A stretch of DNA of 14,031 nt from JBDKGD01 sp964513095 (GCA_964513095.1 CAZELH010000019.1:1-14031); one strand, 5' to 3'; shown: positions 1-7,322, counted from the stretch's first letter. Notes: a model not told the origin generated them from the sequence alone. Numbers and translations: made by a program.

Positions 1-1
1 A

Positions 2-853
2 AGAATCGTGTTTTCCGGTGATCTCGGAAATTCACCCGCTCCCATTATCCAACCAACGGAAAAATTGGGGGTTGCTGATTATTGCGTGATGGAATCAACC
101 TACGGGAATCGAATTCACGAAGACGCCAGTCGTCGTCAAGAAGAATTGGAAGACGCTATTGAAGACACAGTGAAAAACAACGGTGTGTTATTAATTCCGA
201 CGTTCGCCATGGAACGAACACAAGAATTATTACTTCACCTCAACAATCTCATAGAAGAGGGGAGAGTTCCGCGTGTCCCAATATTTCTCGATAGTCCATT
301 AGCTATTCGAGTAACCGAACTATTTAAAAAGTATCGAACATTTTTTAATGAACAAACACGACACGAAAATCCATCAGCTGCCGCAATGTTTGAGTTTAAA
401 GGGTTGCGATCAACCCTATCAACGCAAGAATCAAAAGAAATCAACGATGTACACCCACCGAAGGTGATTATCGCTGGTTCTGGTATGTCGCAAGGAGGGC
501 GTATCTTGCATCATGAAGCGCGGTACTTACCGGGGGAGAATAACACAATTTTATTTATTGGCTATCAAGCACAAAATTCATTGGGTCGGAAAATTCAAGA
601 TGGTGCACACACCGTACACATCCACGGAAATGAAGTTGTGGTGCGGTGCAAGAAGAAAACAATCAGTTCGTATTCAGCTCATGCTGATCAACCACATTTA
701 TTGGCATGGCTTCGTCCGTCACGCGCAGTGATAAAGAAAGTGTTTTTGACACATGGTGAACCAGATGCCGCCGGAGAACTTGCGCAAAAAATTAGAGATG
801 AGTTAGCGGTAAATGCCACTGTTCCCGCCATCGGTGACGAAGTAGAGTTATAA
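2..853 (+). CDS. Beta-CASP metallo-beta-lactamase RNA-processing nuclease, 5' end cut off by the window
   Basis: This is the C-terminal part of a metallo-beta-lactamase/beta-CASP protein, the group of RNase J, CPSF-73 and Ysh1-like exo/endonucleases that use two zinc ions to cut RNA. The reading frame is open to the left edge, so the N-terminal HxHxDH zinc motif is not visible. Seen in order: FSGDLG, the metal-binding Asp motif, at about nt 11-28; ESTYGNR (beta-CASP motif A) near 92-112; SGMSQGGRILHH near 479-515, in the motif B region; SYSAHADQ near 668-691; and THGE near 749-760, the last two forming the C-terminal RMMBL segment. The frame ends shortly after THGE and has no RNase J-type C-terminal domain, so it resembles the archaeal/CPSF-like bacterial subgroup more than RNase J. 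The GTG at 8 is internal, not the start. The family is secure; RNA as substrate is inferred from the family. No terminator hairpin follows. Confidence 0.9.
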   Translation, partial: RIVFSGDLGNSPAPIIQPTEKLGVADYCVMESTYGNRIHEDASRRQEELEDAIEDTVKNNGVLLIPTFAMERTQELLLHLNNLIEEGRVPRVPIFLDSPLAIRVTELFKKYRTFFNEQTRHENPSAAAMFEFKGLRSTLSTQESKEINDVHPPKVIIAGSGMSQGGRILHHEARYLPGENNTILFIGYQAQNSLGRKIQDGAHTVHIHGNEVVVRCKKKTISSYSAHADQPHLLAWLRPSRAVIKKVFLTHGEPDAAGELAQKIRDELAVNATVPAIGDEVEL

Positions 854-904
854 AAATAATTTTTGTGCACGTGTTCTCCACTATACCCTAAACGCTAGTG
901 GCTA

Positions 905-916
905 TATACTAATACT
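905..916 (+). promoter_or_regulatory. -10 box directly before the SLOG gene (probable leaderless start)
   Basis: TATACT at 905-910 lies six bases before the ATG at 917, with no SD between. The expected transcription start falls on or next to the ATG. No convincing -35 is visible; a TG sits at 899-900. This is inference from spacing only. Confidence 0.4.
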
Positions 917-1525
917 ATGTCTACTAAGAAACCAGGGTTAACCAGTGATAGCACGCATCCCGAATATCATTTGAAATATAAAATCGCAATTTCTGGCGCC
1001 GCTGAAACAGGTCATTGCGCACCAGATGCATTGGAGAAGACGGAAAAATTAGGAGCGCTTCTCGCTAAAAAAGGAATTATTACGGTAACGGGAGCAACAG
1101 TCGGAGCACCCTATTGGGCCGCCAAGGGGGCAAAGATGGCAGGGGGGATTGTGATAGGATTTTCGCCCGCAGCCTCCAAAGCAGCGCATGTAAAAAGCTA
1201 TCACCTACCCATTGATTACCACGACATCATTGTTTATACCGGATTTGATTATTCAGGAAGAAATTTGATACTGGTTCGATCGAGCGACGCTATGATTACT
1301 GTGTGTGGTCGCATGGGGACACTGAATGAATTCACGATCGCGTTTGAAGATCAAAAAGTGGTTGGTGTATTAACTGAAACAGGGGGAACGGCGGATATGC
1401 TTGAAGATATATTAAACAAAACGCATCGAGGTCACGGGAAAGTAGTGTTTGATAGCGATCCCGAAAAACTTATTGATAAGGTAATTGAGCTGGTGCAGAA
1501 AGAAGAAAAAGATTTGGAAGATTAG
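917..1525 (+). CDS. SLOG/LOG-like Rossmann-fold nucleotide-binding protein
   Basis: The 202-residue protein has the layout of the SLOG superfamily (LOG/YgdH, TIGR00725-like and DprA-like proteins), which binds nucleotides or nucleotide-derived ligands and often acts as a nucleotide or nucleoside 5'-monophosphate hydrolase. Residues 21-30 (YKIAISGAAE) form the first beta strand and glycine turn. Residues 53-63 (GIITVTGATVG) form the second strand and loop. Residues 123-140 contain the region where LOG proteins carry PGGxGTxxE; here it reads CGRMGTLNEF, keeping G-x-G-T-x-x-E but not the PGG. An N-terminal extension of about 20 residues has no visible domain. The ATG at 917 is preferred because a TATACT box sits six bases upstream. 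The SLOG fold is fairly sure. Cytokinin-type phosphoribohydrolase activity is not shown and should not be assumed. Confidence 0.8.
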   Translation: MSTKKPGLTSDSTHPEYHLKYKIAISGAAETGHCAPDALEKTEKLGALLAKKGIITVTGATVGAPYWAAKGAKMAGGIVIGFSPAASKAAHVKSYHLPIDYHDIIVYTGFDYSGRNLILVRSSDAMITVCGRMGTLNEFTIAFEDQKVVGVLTETGGTADMLEDILNKTHRGHGKVVFDSDPEKLIDKVIELVQKEEKDLED

Positions 1526-1566
1526 GGAGTGGTGCTCAAAAATTAATACTCGCGTAGAAAAAAGAC

Positions 1567-2688
1567 ATGAATAAACCAACAATGATACTGACAAGTCTAT
1601 TGTTTGTCATCGGAACAACCGTTGGTGCGGGTATTTTTGCTCTCCCGTTTACCATACAACAATCAGGATGGGTATTTTCATCGCTATGGGCATGTCTTAT
1701 CGTCGCGTTAATAGTATTTTGTCACAATTTGTATGCGCGAGTATTGGAAGAAAATAATAGCCATGAACGATTGTTGGTGCTATTAAAAAAATATTACGGA
1801 TTGGCGCTGGCTCAACTCGGGTTCATCGCTATTATCATCGGGTTATTGTTGACGCTTGTCATCTACCTTATTCTTGCGCCACAATTTGCTCGATTGTTAA
1901 TACCAAATTTTCCTGAGGCAATAGCAACGCTATTGTTTTGGATTATTGTTTCGACACCATTAGCGTTTCGGCTTCGTCGGTTGGTTGGAATTGAAATCGC
2001 CGCAACGGTATTAATGGTCGCAACTATTGTATTGCTCGTATCTCAAGCGGGACCAATTGGGGGAGTGATGACAAAAATTCCGCTCATCGCCGAAACAAAA
2101 AATGTAACCATTCCGTTCGCTCCATTTATCTTCGCGCTTGCTGGCTGGACTGCGGTGGAGCCGATTGTAGAGCTCGCAAAGCGGTTGAGTCACAAACAAA
2201 TAATAGTCCGACGAATATTGGCGGTGGGCACCATCGCTTCCGCATTGCTCTATCTGTTATTTGTTGTCGCGATTGTCTCATCTTCGGCTGTTATCACAAC
2301 AGACACGATATCGGGTCTTGCTCAGTGGGGGTGGTGGCAAAAAGCAGTTTTAATGATAGTAGGTCTAATCGCCATTGCCACATCGTACTTACCAATAGGG
2401 CTGGAAATTGAAAACTCATTACAAAAAGATTTAAAAAAACCACGAAGCGTGAGTGTGTTATTAGTAATTTTCTTCCCATTATTTTTGGTATTTTCCGGAC
2501 TCAAGGATTTCATGATCATTATTAATTTGGTGGGAGCGGTATTTTTAGGGATACAGTATATCTGTATTTTGTTGGTTGCCAAAAAGGCACTGCATTTAAA
2601 AATATGGGAAAAGGGGGTGGCGAATATAATTATTGCCACGTGCACGGCATTTGCCCTTTACCAAGTCTATTTATTTGCGATAGGCTAA
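1567..2688 (+). CDS. Aromatic-amino-acid-type permease (HAAAP/APC superfamily)
   Basis: A 373-residue, strongly hydrophobic polytopic membrane protein with about 10-11 predicted transmembrane helices. Residues 14-27 (FVIGTTVGAGIFAL) hold the unwound first-helix motif GT-x-GAGI-x-ALP typical of the hydroxy/aromatic amino acid permease family (Tyr, Trp or Ser/Thr carriers) and related amino acid transporters of the APC fold. It is somewhat shorter than the usual ~400-415 residues of TyrP or Mtr. Such carriers import amino acids by proton or sodium coupling; the actual substrate cannot be read from sequence. The start ATG at 1567 is the first methionine before the conserved helix; no SD is visible, only an A-rich run. 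The stop lies six bases before a tRNA gene on the same strand, so the two may share a transcript. An auxotrophic, host-dependent life style would explain a scavenging carrier, but that is inference. Confidence 0.83.
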   Translation: MNKPTMILTSLLFVIGTTVGAGIFALPFTIQQSGWVFSSLWACLIVALIVFCHNLYARVLEENNSHERLLVLLKKYYGLALAQLGFIAIIIGLLLTLVIYLILAPQFARLLIPNFPEAIATLLFWIIVSTPLAFRLRRLVGIEIAATVLMVATIVLLVSQAGPIGGVMTKIPLIAETKNVTIPFAPFIFALAGWTAVEPIVELAKRLSHKQIIVRRILAVGTIASALLYLLFVVAIVSSSAVITTDTISGLAQWGWWQKAVLMIVGLIAIATSYLPIGLEIENSLQKDLKKPRSVSVLLVIFFPLFLVFSGLKDFMIIINLVGAVFLGIQYICILLVAKKALHLKIWEKGVANIIIATCTAFALYQVYLFAIG

Positions 2689-2694
2689 GACATT

Positions 2695-2769
2695 GCGCTC
2701 GTCGTTCAACGGATAGGACATAGGCCTCCGAAGCTTAAAATCGAAGTTCAATTCTTCGCGGGCGCACCA
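2695..2769 (+). tRNA. tRNA-Arg, anticodon CCG
   Basis: A full cloverleaf folds by hand. The acceptor stem GCGCTCG pairs with CGGGCGC, with one T-G pair. The D stem is GTTC/GGAC. The anticodon stem TAGGC/GCTTA closes a loop CTCCGAA with anticodon CCG, so it decodes CGG arginine. The T stem CGAAG/CTTCG has the loop TTCAATT. The discriminator base is A, and CCA is encoded in the DNA at 2767-2769. It starts six bases after the permease stop. Confidence 0.95.
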
Positions 2770-2795
2770 CAATACGCAACAAATAGTCTTTGCGC

Positions 2796-2808
2796 TACAA
2801 TACGTTTA
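2796..2808 (+). promoter_or_regulatory. -10 box directly before the uracil-DNA glycosylase gene
   Basis: TACAAT at 2796-2801 ends seven bases before the ATG at 2809. There is no SD in between, so a leaderless or nearly leaderless mRNA is likely. The -35 is not clear. The box lies 26 bases after the tRNA 3' end. Confidence 0.4.
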
Positions 2809-3387
2809 ATGAATAAAAAAGGGGAAGAGCTAAAAAAATTAGAATATGAAATGGGCGCAGATCATTCGCTGCCCCTCCAAGAAAGTAATCTTGTATTTGG
2901 AGAAGGTGACGCAGATGCTCAAATAGTATTTATCGGGGAAGCACCAGGCGCAGAAGAAGATAAACAAAAACGCCCATTCGTGGGGCGCTCTGGTCAGCTC
3001 GTAAATAAAATGCTGGTAGAGATTGGTATTCCGCGAGAGAAAGTGTATATCACCAATATTGTAAAACGACGTCCGCCAGATAACCGCGATCCATTGCCAC
3101 AAGAGATAGAAGCATATAAGCCATATCTCACTCGCCAATTAGAAATTCTCGCACCCCTCATTATTGTGCCTCTTGGAAGATTTTCAATGAATTATTTTTT
3201 GCCTGATGCAAAAATTAGCCGTGACCAAGGAGCGGTGTTTCGATTGAAGAATTTTTTTGTCGTCCCAATGTTTCATCCGGCTGCCGCGCTCCGATCTCAA
3301 ATTGAAGTGTTGCCAAAATTTTCAGCAACATTTAAAAAATTACCCACCATACTCAAAAAGTGCCAAAAACTAAGCGCACAACAGTAG
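2809..3387 (+). CDS. Family-4-type uracil-DNA glycosylase without Fe-S cysteines
   Basis: A 192-residue protein of the UDG superfamily that removes uracil from DNA to start base-excision repair. The family-4 signatures are clear: VFGEGD at 29-34; the water-activating motif GEAPGAEED at 43-51; RPFVGRSGQL at 55-64; ITNIVKRRPPDNRDPLP at 81-97; and the DNA-binding loop MFHPAAALR at 154-162. Family-4 enzymes normally bind a [4Fe-4S] cluster through four cysteines. By alignment from memory with the Thermus enzyme, those positions are here G16, H19, R87 and Y103; the only cysteine in the protein is C185 near the C-terminus. The glycosylase core therefore looks intact while the cluster has been lost. 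The ATG at 2809 follows a TACAAT box by seven bases. It may be a cluster-free branch of family 4; activity is inferred. Confidence 0.9.
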   Translation: MNKKGEELKKLEYEMGADHSLPLQESNLVFGEGDADAQIVFIGEAPGAEEDKQKRPFVGRSGQLVNKMLVEIGIPREKVYITNIVKRRPPDNRDPLPQEIEAYKPYLTRQLEILAPLIIVPLGRFSMNYFLPDAKISRDQGAVFRLKNFFVVPMFHPAAALRSQIEVLPKFSATFKKLPTILKKCQKLSAQQ

Positions 3388-3441
3388 ATGTATAGGTCAA
3401 AGTAATTCGCAACGCATTTTACACTAAACGAAATCGGGGTA

Positions 3442-3470
3442 TTAACTCGAGAACCCGTTATCAGTATAAT
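3442..3470 (+). promoter_or_regulatory. Promoter of the membrane protein / Clp-like unit, leaderless
   Basis: A -35 TTAACT at 3442-3447, a 17-bp spacer and a perfect -10 TATAAT at 3465-3470. The start codon ATG follows at 3477, six bases after the -10. The transcription start would coincide with the start codon, giving a leaderless mRNA. Confidence 0.65.
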
Positions 3471-3476
3471 GAGAGC

Positions 3477-3824
3477 ATGGACAACGCCCTCGTGTATCTG
3501 ATTCAGCGATTTTGTATTCAAATAGGGCAATTTTTTATCCATTGGTATGGAAACGGAACGAGAAATTTTTTGAAATTTTTTTACGATATTGTATCGGGTC
3601 TTGATCAAATATTTGCAGTACGTTTAATGGCGCTCCATATCACCGAACCACTGTACGGCGATTACTCGGTTATTGGTCGACTGATTGGCCCAATTTTTCG
3701 AATACTTCGAATGAGTATCGGCGCCTTGTTGTATCTCGTGGTAGCGGTAGCGGTGGGGGCGTTGTATCTGGTGTGGATTGCAATTCCAGTCGTAATTTTT
3801 GCTATTACTTTGTATGGATACTAA
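3477..3824 (+). CDS. Small membrane protein of unknown function, paired with the Clp-like ATPase
   Basis: A 115-residue protein I do not recognise by family. The first ~70 residues are mixed hydrophobic and aromatic with scattered Arg/Lys, suggesting amphipathic helices lying on the membrane. Residues ~78-115 form one long or two short transmembrane helices (for example LLYLVVAVAVGALYLVW), and the chain ends almost directly after them. No catalytic motif is visible. The start ATG at 3477 sits six bases after TATAAT. Its stop codon (3822-3824) lies inside the first codons of the next gene, which starts at 3814, so translation of the two is likely coupled. The overlap and shared promoter argue that it works with the downstream membrane-anchored ATPase, perhaps as a membrane partner or assembly factor. 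That role is inference from context. Confidence 0.75.
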   Translation: MDNALVYLIQRFCIQIGQFFIHWYGNGTRNFLKFFYDIVSGLDQIFAVRLMALHITEPLYGDYSVIGRLIGPIFRILRMSIGALLYLVVAVAVGALYLVWIAIPVVIFAITLYGY

Positions 3825-6324
3825 TAGACTATATGTCCACGATAGTCGATTTGCGATGACGGTGATCGGCCGTTTATGCGTTCGAATATTGGTTCCTGTT
3901 TGGTATGCCACAGTTGTGGTGTCAGGGTTATTGTTGGCAATATCGGGCGCACAGCCACAAGCAAAGGCAATCGGGGTGCTTATTTTGTTGTTCATTGCAG
4001 ATCGTCTCGTGCATATGCGAAACGCGGATAGAATTATCGGCGAGGCAACGGCAAAAACAAAACGGATAAATATCGCATCATATCTTGCCCCAGAGGCATT
4101 TGCGCTTTTGGAAAAAGCGCTCGATAAAAGCACCTTAGAAAAAACAGATGTTGGTTTGGAAATTCTCGAAACAAGTCTCGCAATTCCAGTAATAAAAAGA
4201 ATTTTTGGGCGACTTGATATTGCACCGGTTGAACTTCGTGAAAAAATCCATGAGTTAAAAATTCGAGACGAGCAAGCAGTTGGGGTACGTGCTCAAAAAT
4301 TACAAACCAGTATTGAAGAAATTGTGTATCGAAGTTTTGCGCATGCAGTAGCAGTAGATCACGCAAACATTCAACTGGTAGATATTATATGCGGAACACT
4401 TTCAAAAGAGGATGATGTGATAAAAAAAATAAAAGCACTGTTTGGTATTACCCCAGAAGACATTGCAAACGCATTCGTATTAGAAGACTCGGTGGGCGGA
4501 GGAGGTCATTTATTTAAATACTTGATACCCACGCATTCTTCGCGAATAACGCCGACACATCACCGTACAATGAATCGAGCATGGACAGCCCGACCGACAC
4601 CCCGTCTCGATAGTGTTTCCTACGATATAACAGACGCCGCGTATAACGGATACGTAGGGGCGATGATAGGACACGATAGGGAATATACAAGACTTCTTGA
4701 TGTATTGACTCGTCCAGCGCTTCCGCATGCTCTCCTCATAGGGGAAGCGGGTATCGGAAAGCGAACAATTGTAAGTTATCTTGCCTACAACATAGCGCGA
4801 AATATGGTTCCTGCGCCATTGTCCGATAAGAGGGTTGTTGAGCTTGAGATAACAAAGCTCATTGCTCATGCAAGCACGAGTGATGGAGGGGTAGCCAGAG
4901 CAATACAGGACGTGGTCAACGAAATACTGCAAGCTGGTAATTGTATTTTGTTTATCCCCGACGCTCACAATCTCGCAAAGACGGAGGAAGGGTTTCTATC
5001 GGCCGCTGACGCACTTACCCCAATTCTTGAAGGAGGCGCATTTCCAGTGGTGGGGGCGGTAACACCTCAAGAATACAAGGAATATCTCGAAAATCGTTCC
5101 GACATTACAAAGTTGTTTGAAGGTATTCCGGTCGAAGAAATAACAGTATTGGAAGCGCAACGATATTTAATGCACGAAGCGGTTGTATACGAACGTCAGT
5201 CGGGGATCATGATATCGGCCGCAGCAATAAAGCAGGCAGCCTATGCGGCGCAAAAATATTTTCACAAAAATCCACTCCCCGGAAGTGCTTCTCAGATAAT
5301 TCAAGAAGCTTTTTCAACGGCTCATCGCGCTGGCTCCGGTGAAATTCATGTGCACGATATTATTAAAATCGCCGAAACGAAATCACGAGTACCGATTCAC
5401 GAGGCGGAAGCAAGCGAGGCAACAGCGCTCCTACATTTGGAGGATACAATTCATGCTCGATACATTAATCAAGAAGAGGCGGTACACGCCGTTTCAGATG
5501 CACTGCGTACGTATCGGAGTGGATTGAGCAATGAGACGGGCCCTATCGCGAGCTTTTTATTTGTTGGTCCCACTGGTGTAGGGAAAACGGAGCTGGCGAA
5601 GATTGTCAGCGAAATACAATTTGGCACTCCAACAGCGCTTATTCGTATTGATATGGGTCAATACAAAACATCCGCAGATGTTGCGCGGTTGCTAGGAGAC
5701 AAATCATCCAAAGCCCCCGGAATTCTCACTGAGGCAGTGCGGGAAAAACCGTTTAGTCTGATATTGCTCGATGAGTTCGAAAAAGCGAACCCAGAAATAC
5801 TCGATCTCTTTTTGAGTATTTTAAGCGATGGTCAGTGCACTGATAGTTTGGGACGGCTTATCGATTTTAAAAACACAATCATTATCGCAACATCCAACGC
5901 GCATTCGGATATTATTGTTTCTGCCTTAAAAAAAGGAGAACCAATGACTGCGGTGGGAGCGTACATAAAAGAAAAATTAATCGACATATTTAAACCCGAA
6001 CTTCTGAATAGGTTTTCAAAAATCGTAATATTTCGAGATTTACGTCCAAAAGAATTAGCGCAAATTGCTGGCATTCAAATGCGTGGGGTTGTTGCTCTTC
6101 TAAAAAAACAGAGCATAGAGTTGTTGGTAAGTGATGAGGCACTCCAAGAATTAGCTCGACGCGGGTACGACCCCGTCTATGGCGCCCGTCCATTGCAAAG
6201 AGTTATAGAAGATCAAGTACGGTCAGCTCTCGCTCAAAAAATATTGGCAGGGGAGGTAAAGGCGGGGGACGTAGTGCTTCTAACCGCTTCAAGCGGGCAG
6301 ATACAGTTTATAAAAAAACTATAA
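3814..6324 (+). CDS. Membrane-anchored Clp-like double AAA+ ATPase with degenerate first ATPase domain
   Basis: An 836-residue protein of the ClpA/B/C group. Two hydrophobic helices at ~23-43 and ~50-66 anchor the N-terminus. Residues ~75-215 look like two Clp N-domain repeats. AAA+ domain 1 has a Walker A GEAGIGKRT at 310-318, with Arg replacing the usual Thr/Ser after Lys, and its Walker B reads ILFIPDAH, with P382-D383 where the family has Asp-Glu. The usual GAKYRG pore loop is absent. No ClpB-type coiled-coil insert is seen. Domain 2 has intact Walker A GPTGVGKT (585-592), Walker B LILLDE (D653, E654), sensor-1 N695, arginine finger R733 in LLNRF and sensor-2 GARPLQR (790-796), but the GYVGYE pore loop is replaced by GDKSSKAPG. 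ATP hydrolysis therefore probably occurs only in domain 2, and classic substrate threading is doubtful. The ATG at 3814 overlaps the upstream gene by 11 bases; an in-frame TTG at 3799 is less likely. Confidence 0.88.
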   Translation: MDTNRLYVHDSRFAMTVIGRLCVRILVPVWYATVVVSGLLLAISGAQPQAKAIGVLILLFIADRLVHMRNADRIIGEATAKTKRINIASYLAPEAFALLEKALDKSTLEKTDVGLEILETSLAIPVIKRIFGRLDIAPVELREKIHELKIRDEQAVGVRAQKLQTSIEEIVYRSFAHAVAVDHANIQLVDIICGTLSKEDDVIKKIKALFGITPEDIANAFVLEDSVGGGGHLFKYLIPTHSSRITPTHHRTMNRAWTARPTPRLDSVSYDITDAAYNGYVGAMIGHDREYTRLLDVLTRPALPHALLIGEAGIGKRTIVSYLAYNIARNMVPAPLSDKRVVELEITKLIAHASTSDGGVARAIQDVVNEILQAGNCILFIPDAHNLAKTEEGFLSAADALTPILEGGAFPVVGAVTPQEYKEYLENRSDITKLFEGIPVEEITVLEAQRYLMHEAVVYERQSGIMISAAAIKQAAYAAQKYFHKNPLPGSASQIIQEAFSTAHRAGSGEIHVHDIIKIAETKSRVPIHEAEASEATALLHLEDTIHARYINQEEAVHAVSDALRTYRSGLSNETGPIASFLFVGPTGVGKTELAKIVSEIQFGTPTALIRIDMGQYKTSADVARLLGDKSSKAPGILTEAVREKPFSLILLDEFEKANPEILDLFLSILSDGQCTDSLGRLIDFKNTIIIATSNAHSDIIVSALKKGEPMTAVGAYIKEKLIDIFKPELLNRFSKIVIFRDLRPKELAQIAGIQMRGVVALLKKQSIELLVSDEALQELARRGYDPVYGARPLQRVIEDQVRSALAQKILAGEVKAGDVVLLTASSGQIQFIKKL

Positions 6325-6374
6325 AAGAAGAAGGAGGGGTATACAGAACACCACTAGCAAAAGAGAGGTGCGTA

Positions 6375-6383
6375 TGATAAGAT
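6375..6383 (+). promoter_or_regulatory. Possible extended -10 before the NUDIX gene
   Basis: TGATAAGAT (TG at 6375-6376, TAAGAT at 6378-6383) fits an extended -10 element. The -35 position (TAGCAA, 6355-6360) matches poorly. Transcription would start about eight bases before the ATG at 6398, with no SD. The GGAGG at about 6333 belongs to no start codon. Confidence 0.3.
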
Positions 6384-6397
6384 ACTAACCATTACAT

Positions 6398-7099
6398 ATG
6401 GAGACAAAACATGATATCACCACTGGTATTATCGTGTTTCGTAAGACGAGAGAAGGTATAAAATTTCTGATACTCTATCACGGCCATCGATACTGGAACT
6501 TTCCAAAAGGCCATATTGAAAACGAAGAACAGAGTTTAGAGGCGGCGTTTCGAGAAACGTTTGAAGAAACGGGTTTGCGAAAAGAAGATTTGCGTTTGAT
6601 GCGCAACTTCAAAACCTATGAACGATTTCCTGTTCGTCGTGGCGGTCAAGCGATGCAGAAGACGGTTATTCTCTATCTTGCGCAAACAAATAATCCAATA
6701 ATAAAAATCTCAAAAGAGCATCAAGGCTATGGGTGGTTTTTGTACAACGACACCAAGCCGCTCTTTAGTAATCACAAAGATAGCCAAAAGGTGATTCAAC
6801 AAGCATACGAATATTTGACCCGCGGAAAAAAGAAAATCGAAGAGCCAAATCTTCCCGCCGGTGCACTCCGAAATGAACCGATGCATAGCCCCGTGCTAGA
6901 ATCATCACATGAGCATCGTGCTCGACCAGCTCACAACCACAACCATCGTCCGCACGGAACAAATCATCATCGCAAATACAATCATGCCCGACCGTATCAA
7001 ACAAACAGAAACATTTTCCCAAAAAGTCCTGAAGGTGGTCGCTTCGATCCCAATCGGCCACGTCCGGACGTACAAGGAGGTAGCGCGGGAGGCCGGTAA
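6398..7099 (+). CDS. NUDIX hydrolase (Ap4A-hydrolase-like) with His-rich C-terminal tail
   Basis: A 233-residue protein. The catalytic NUDIX box runs from G38 to L60: G, five residues, E44, seven residues, then RETFEETGL, with every consensus position kept. Residues 7-35 and 90-140 complete the usual fold. Family members hydrolyse nucleoside diphosphates linked to another moiety; the short domain with RYWNFPKGH before the box resembles diadenosine tetraphosphate hydrolases and RppH-like proteins, but the substrate is not proven. After residue ~145 comes a tail unlike the family: 10 histidines lie between 163 and 196, with many Asn, Arg and Pro. The last 38 residues are read from DNA that also encodes, in another frame, the start of the alkyltransferase. 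The tail is probably disordered and may bind metal or nucleic acid, or may be a by-product of a lost stop codon. Confidence 0.9.
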   Translation: METKHDITTGIIVFRKTREGIKFLILYHGHRYWNFPKGHIENEEQSLEAAFRETFEETGLRKEDLRLMRNFKTYERFPVRRGGQAMQKTVILYLAQTNNPIIKISKEHQGYGWFLYNDTKPLFSNHKDSQKVIQQAYEYLTRGKKKIEEPNLPAGALRNEPMHSPVLESSHEHRARPAHNHNHRPHGTNHHRKYNHARPYQTNRNIFPKSPEGGRFDPNRPRPDVQGGSAGGR

Positions 7100-7259
7100 T
7101 GAAAAAGCGGCACGAGCAGTAGGAGCGATTTTGCGCACCTACGATGCCACAAAGATAACAGTGCCATGTCATAGAGTGATTTCTTCGTCCGGCGCTCTTG
7201 GAGGGTATCGATGGGGGGTTGCGAAAAAAGAAGCGTTGCTAAAAAGAGAAAAAAGTTAG
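6984..7259 (+). CDS. O6-alkylguanine-DNA alkyltransferase, C-terminal domain only (MGMT/Ogt type)
   Basis: A 91-residue protein made only of the DNA-binding and active-site domain of methylguanine methyltransferases, which transfer an alkyl group from damaged guanine to their own cysteine. Visible features: FSQKVLKVVASIPIGHVRTY (11-30) with the conserved Tyr30, the helix-turn-helix region with R44 of RAVG as the arginine finger, the active-site motif PCHRV with Cys62, and GGYRWG (73-78). Alkyltransferase-like proteins have Trp in place of this Cys, so this one should be active. The N-terminal domain of Ogt/Ada is missing, as in other minimal versions. The ATG at 6984 just precedes the domain; the frame is open further up to 6909 but that part looks like NUDIX shadow. 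The gene overlaps the NUDIX gene by 116 bases in a different frame and has no SD. Confidence 0.87.
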   Translation: MPDRIKQTETFSQKVLKVVASIPIGHVRTYKEVAREAGNEKAARAVGAILRTYDATKITVPCHRVISSSGALGGYRWGVAKKEALLKREKS

Positions 7260-7270
7260 AGTAAGCAAAG

Positions 7271-7307
7271 AAACAAAAAACCCGCGGAGTAATGCGGGGT
7301 TTTTGTT
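7271..7307. terminator. Bidirectional terminator between the alkyltransferase gene and rplT
   Basis: The stem AAAAACCCGC (7276-7285) pairs with GCGGGGTTTTT (7294-7304) around an eight-base loop, with A-rich and T-rich flanks on both sides. It can end transcription from the left (+) and from rplT on the right (-). Confidence 0.85.
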
Positions 7308-7322
7308 TGAAGTCTTTCTTGT

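Noticed and set aside
3624..4133. 169-codon open frame on the minus strand
   Set aside because: It lies opposite the membrane protein and the Clp-like gene, both with recognisable features. It has no SD, and its sequence is low-complexity antisense composition.
4510..4968. 152-codon open frame on the minus strand inside the Clp-like gene
   Set aside because: It is antisense to the conserved AAA+ domain 1 region, with no start signal and cysteine/arginine-rich content typical of shadow frames.
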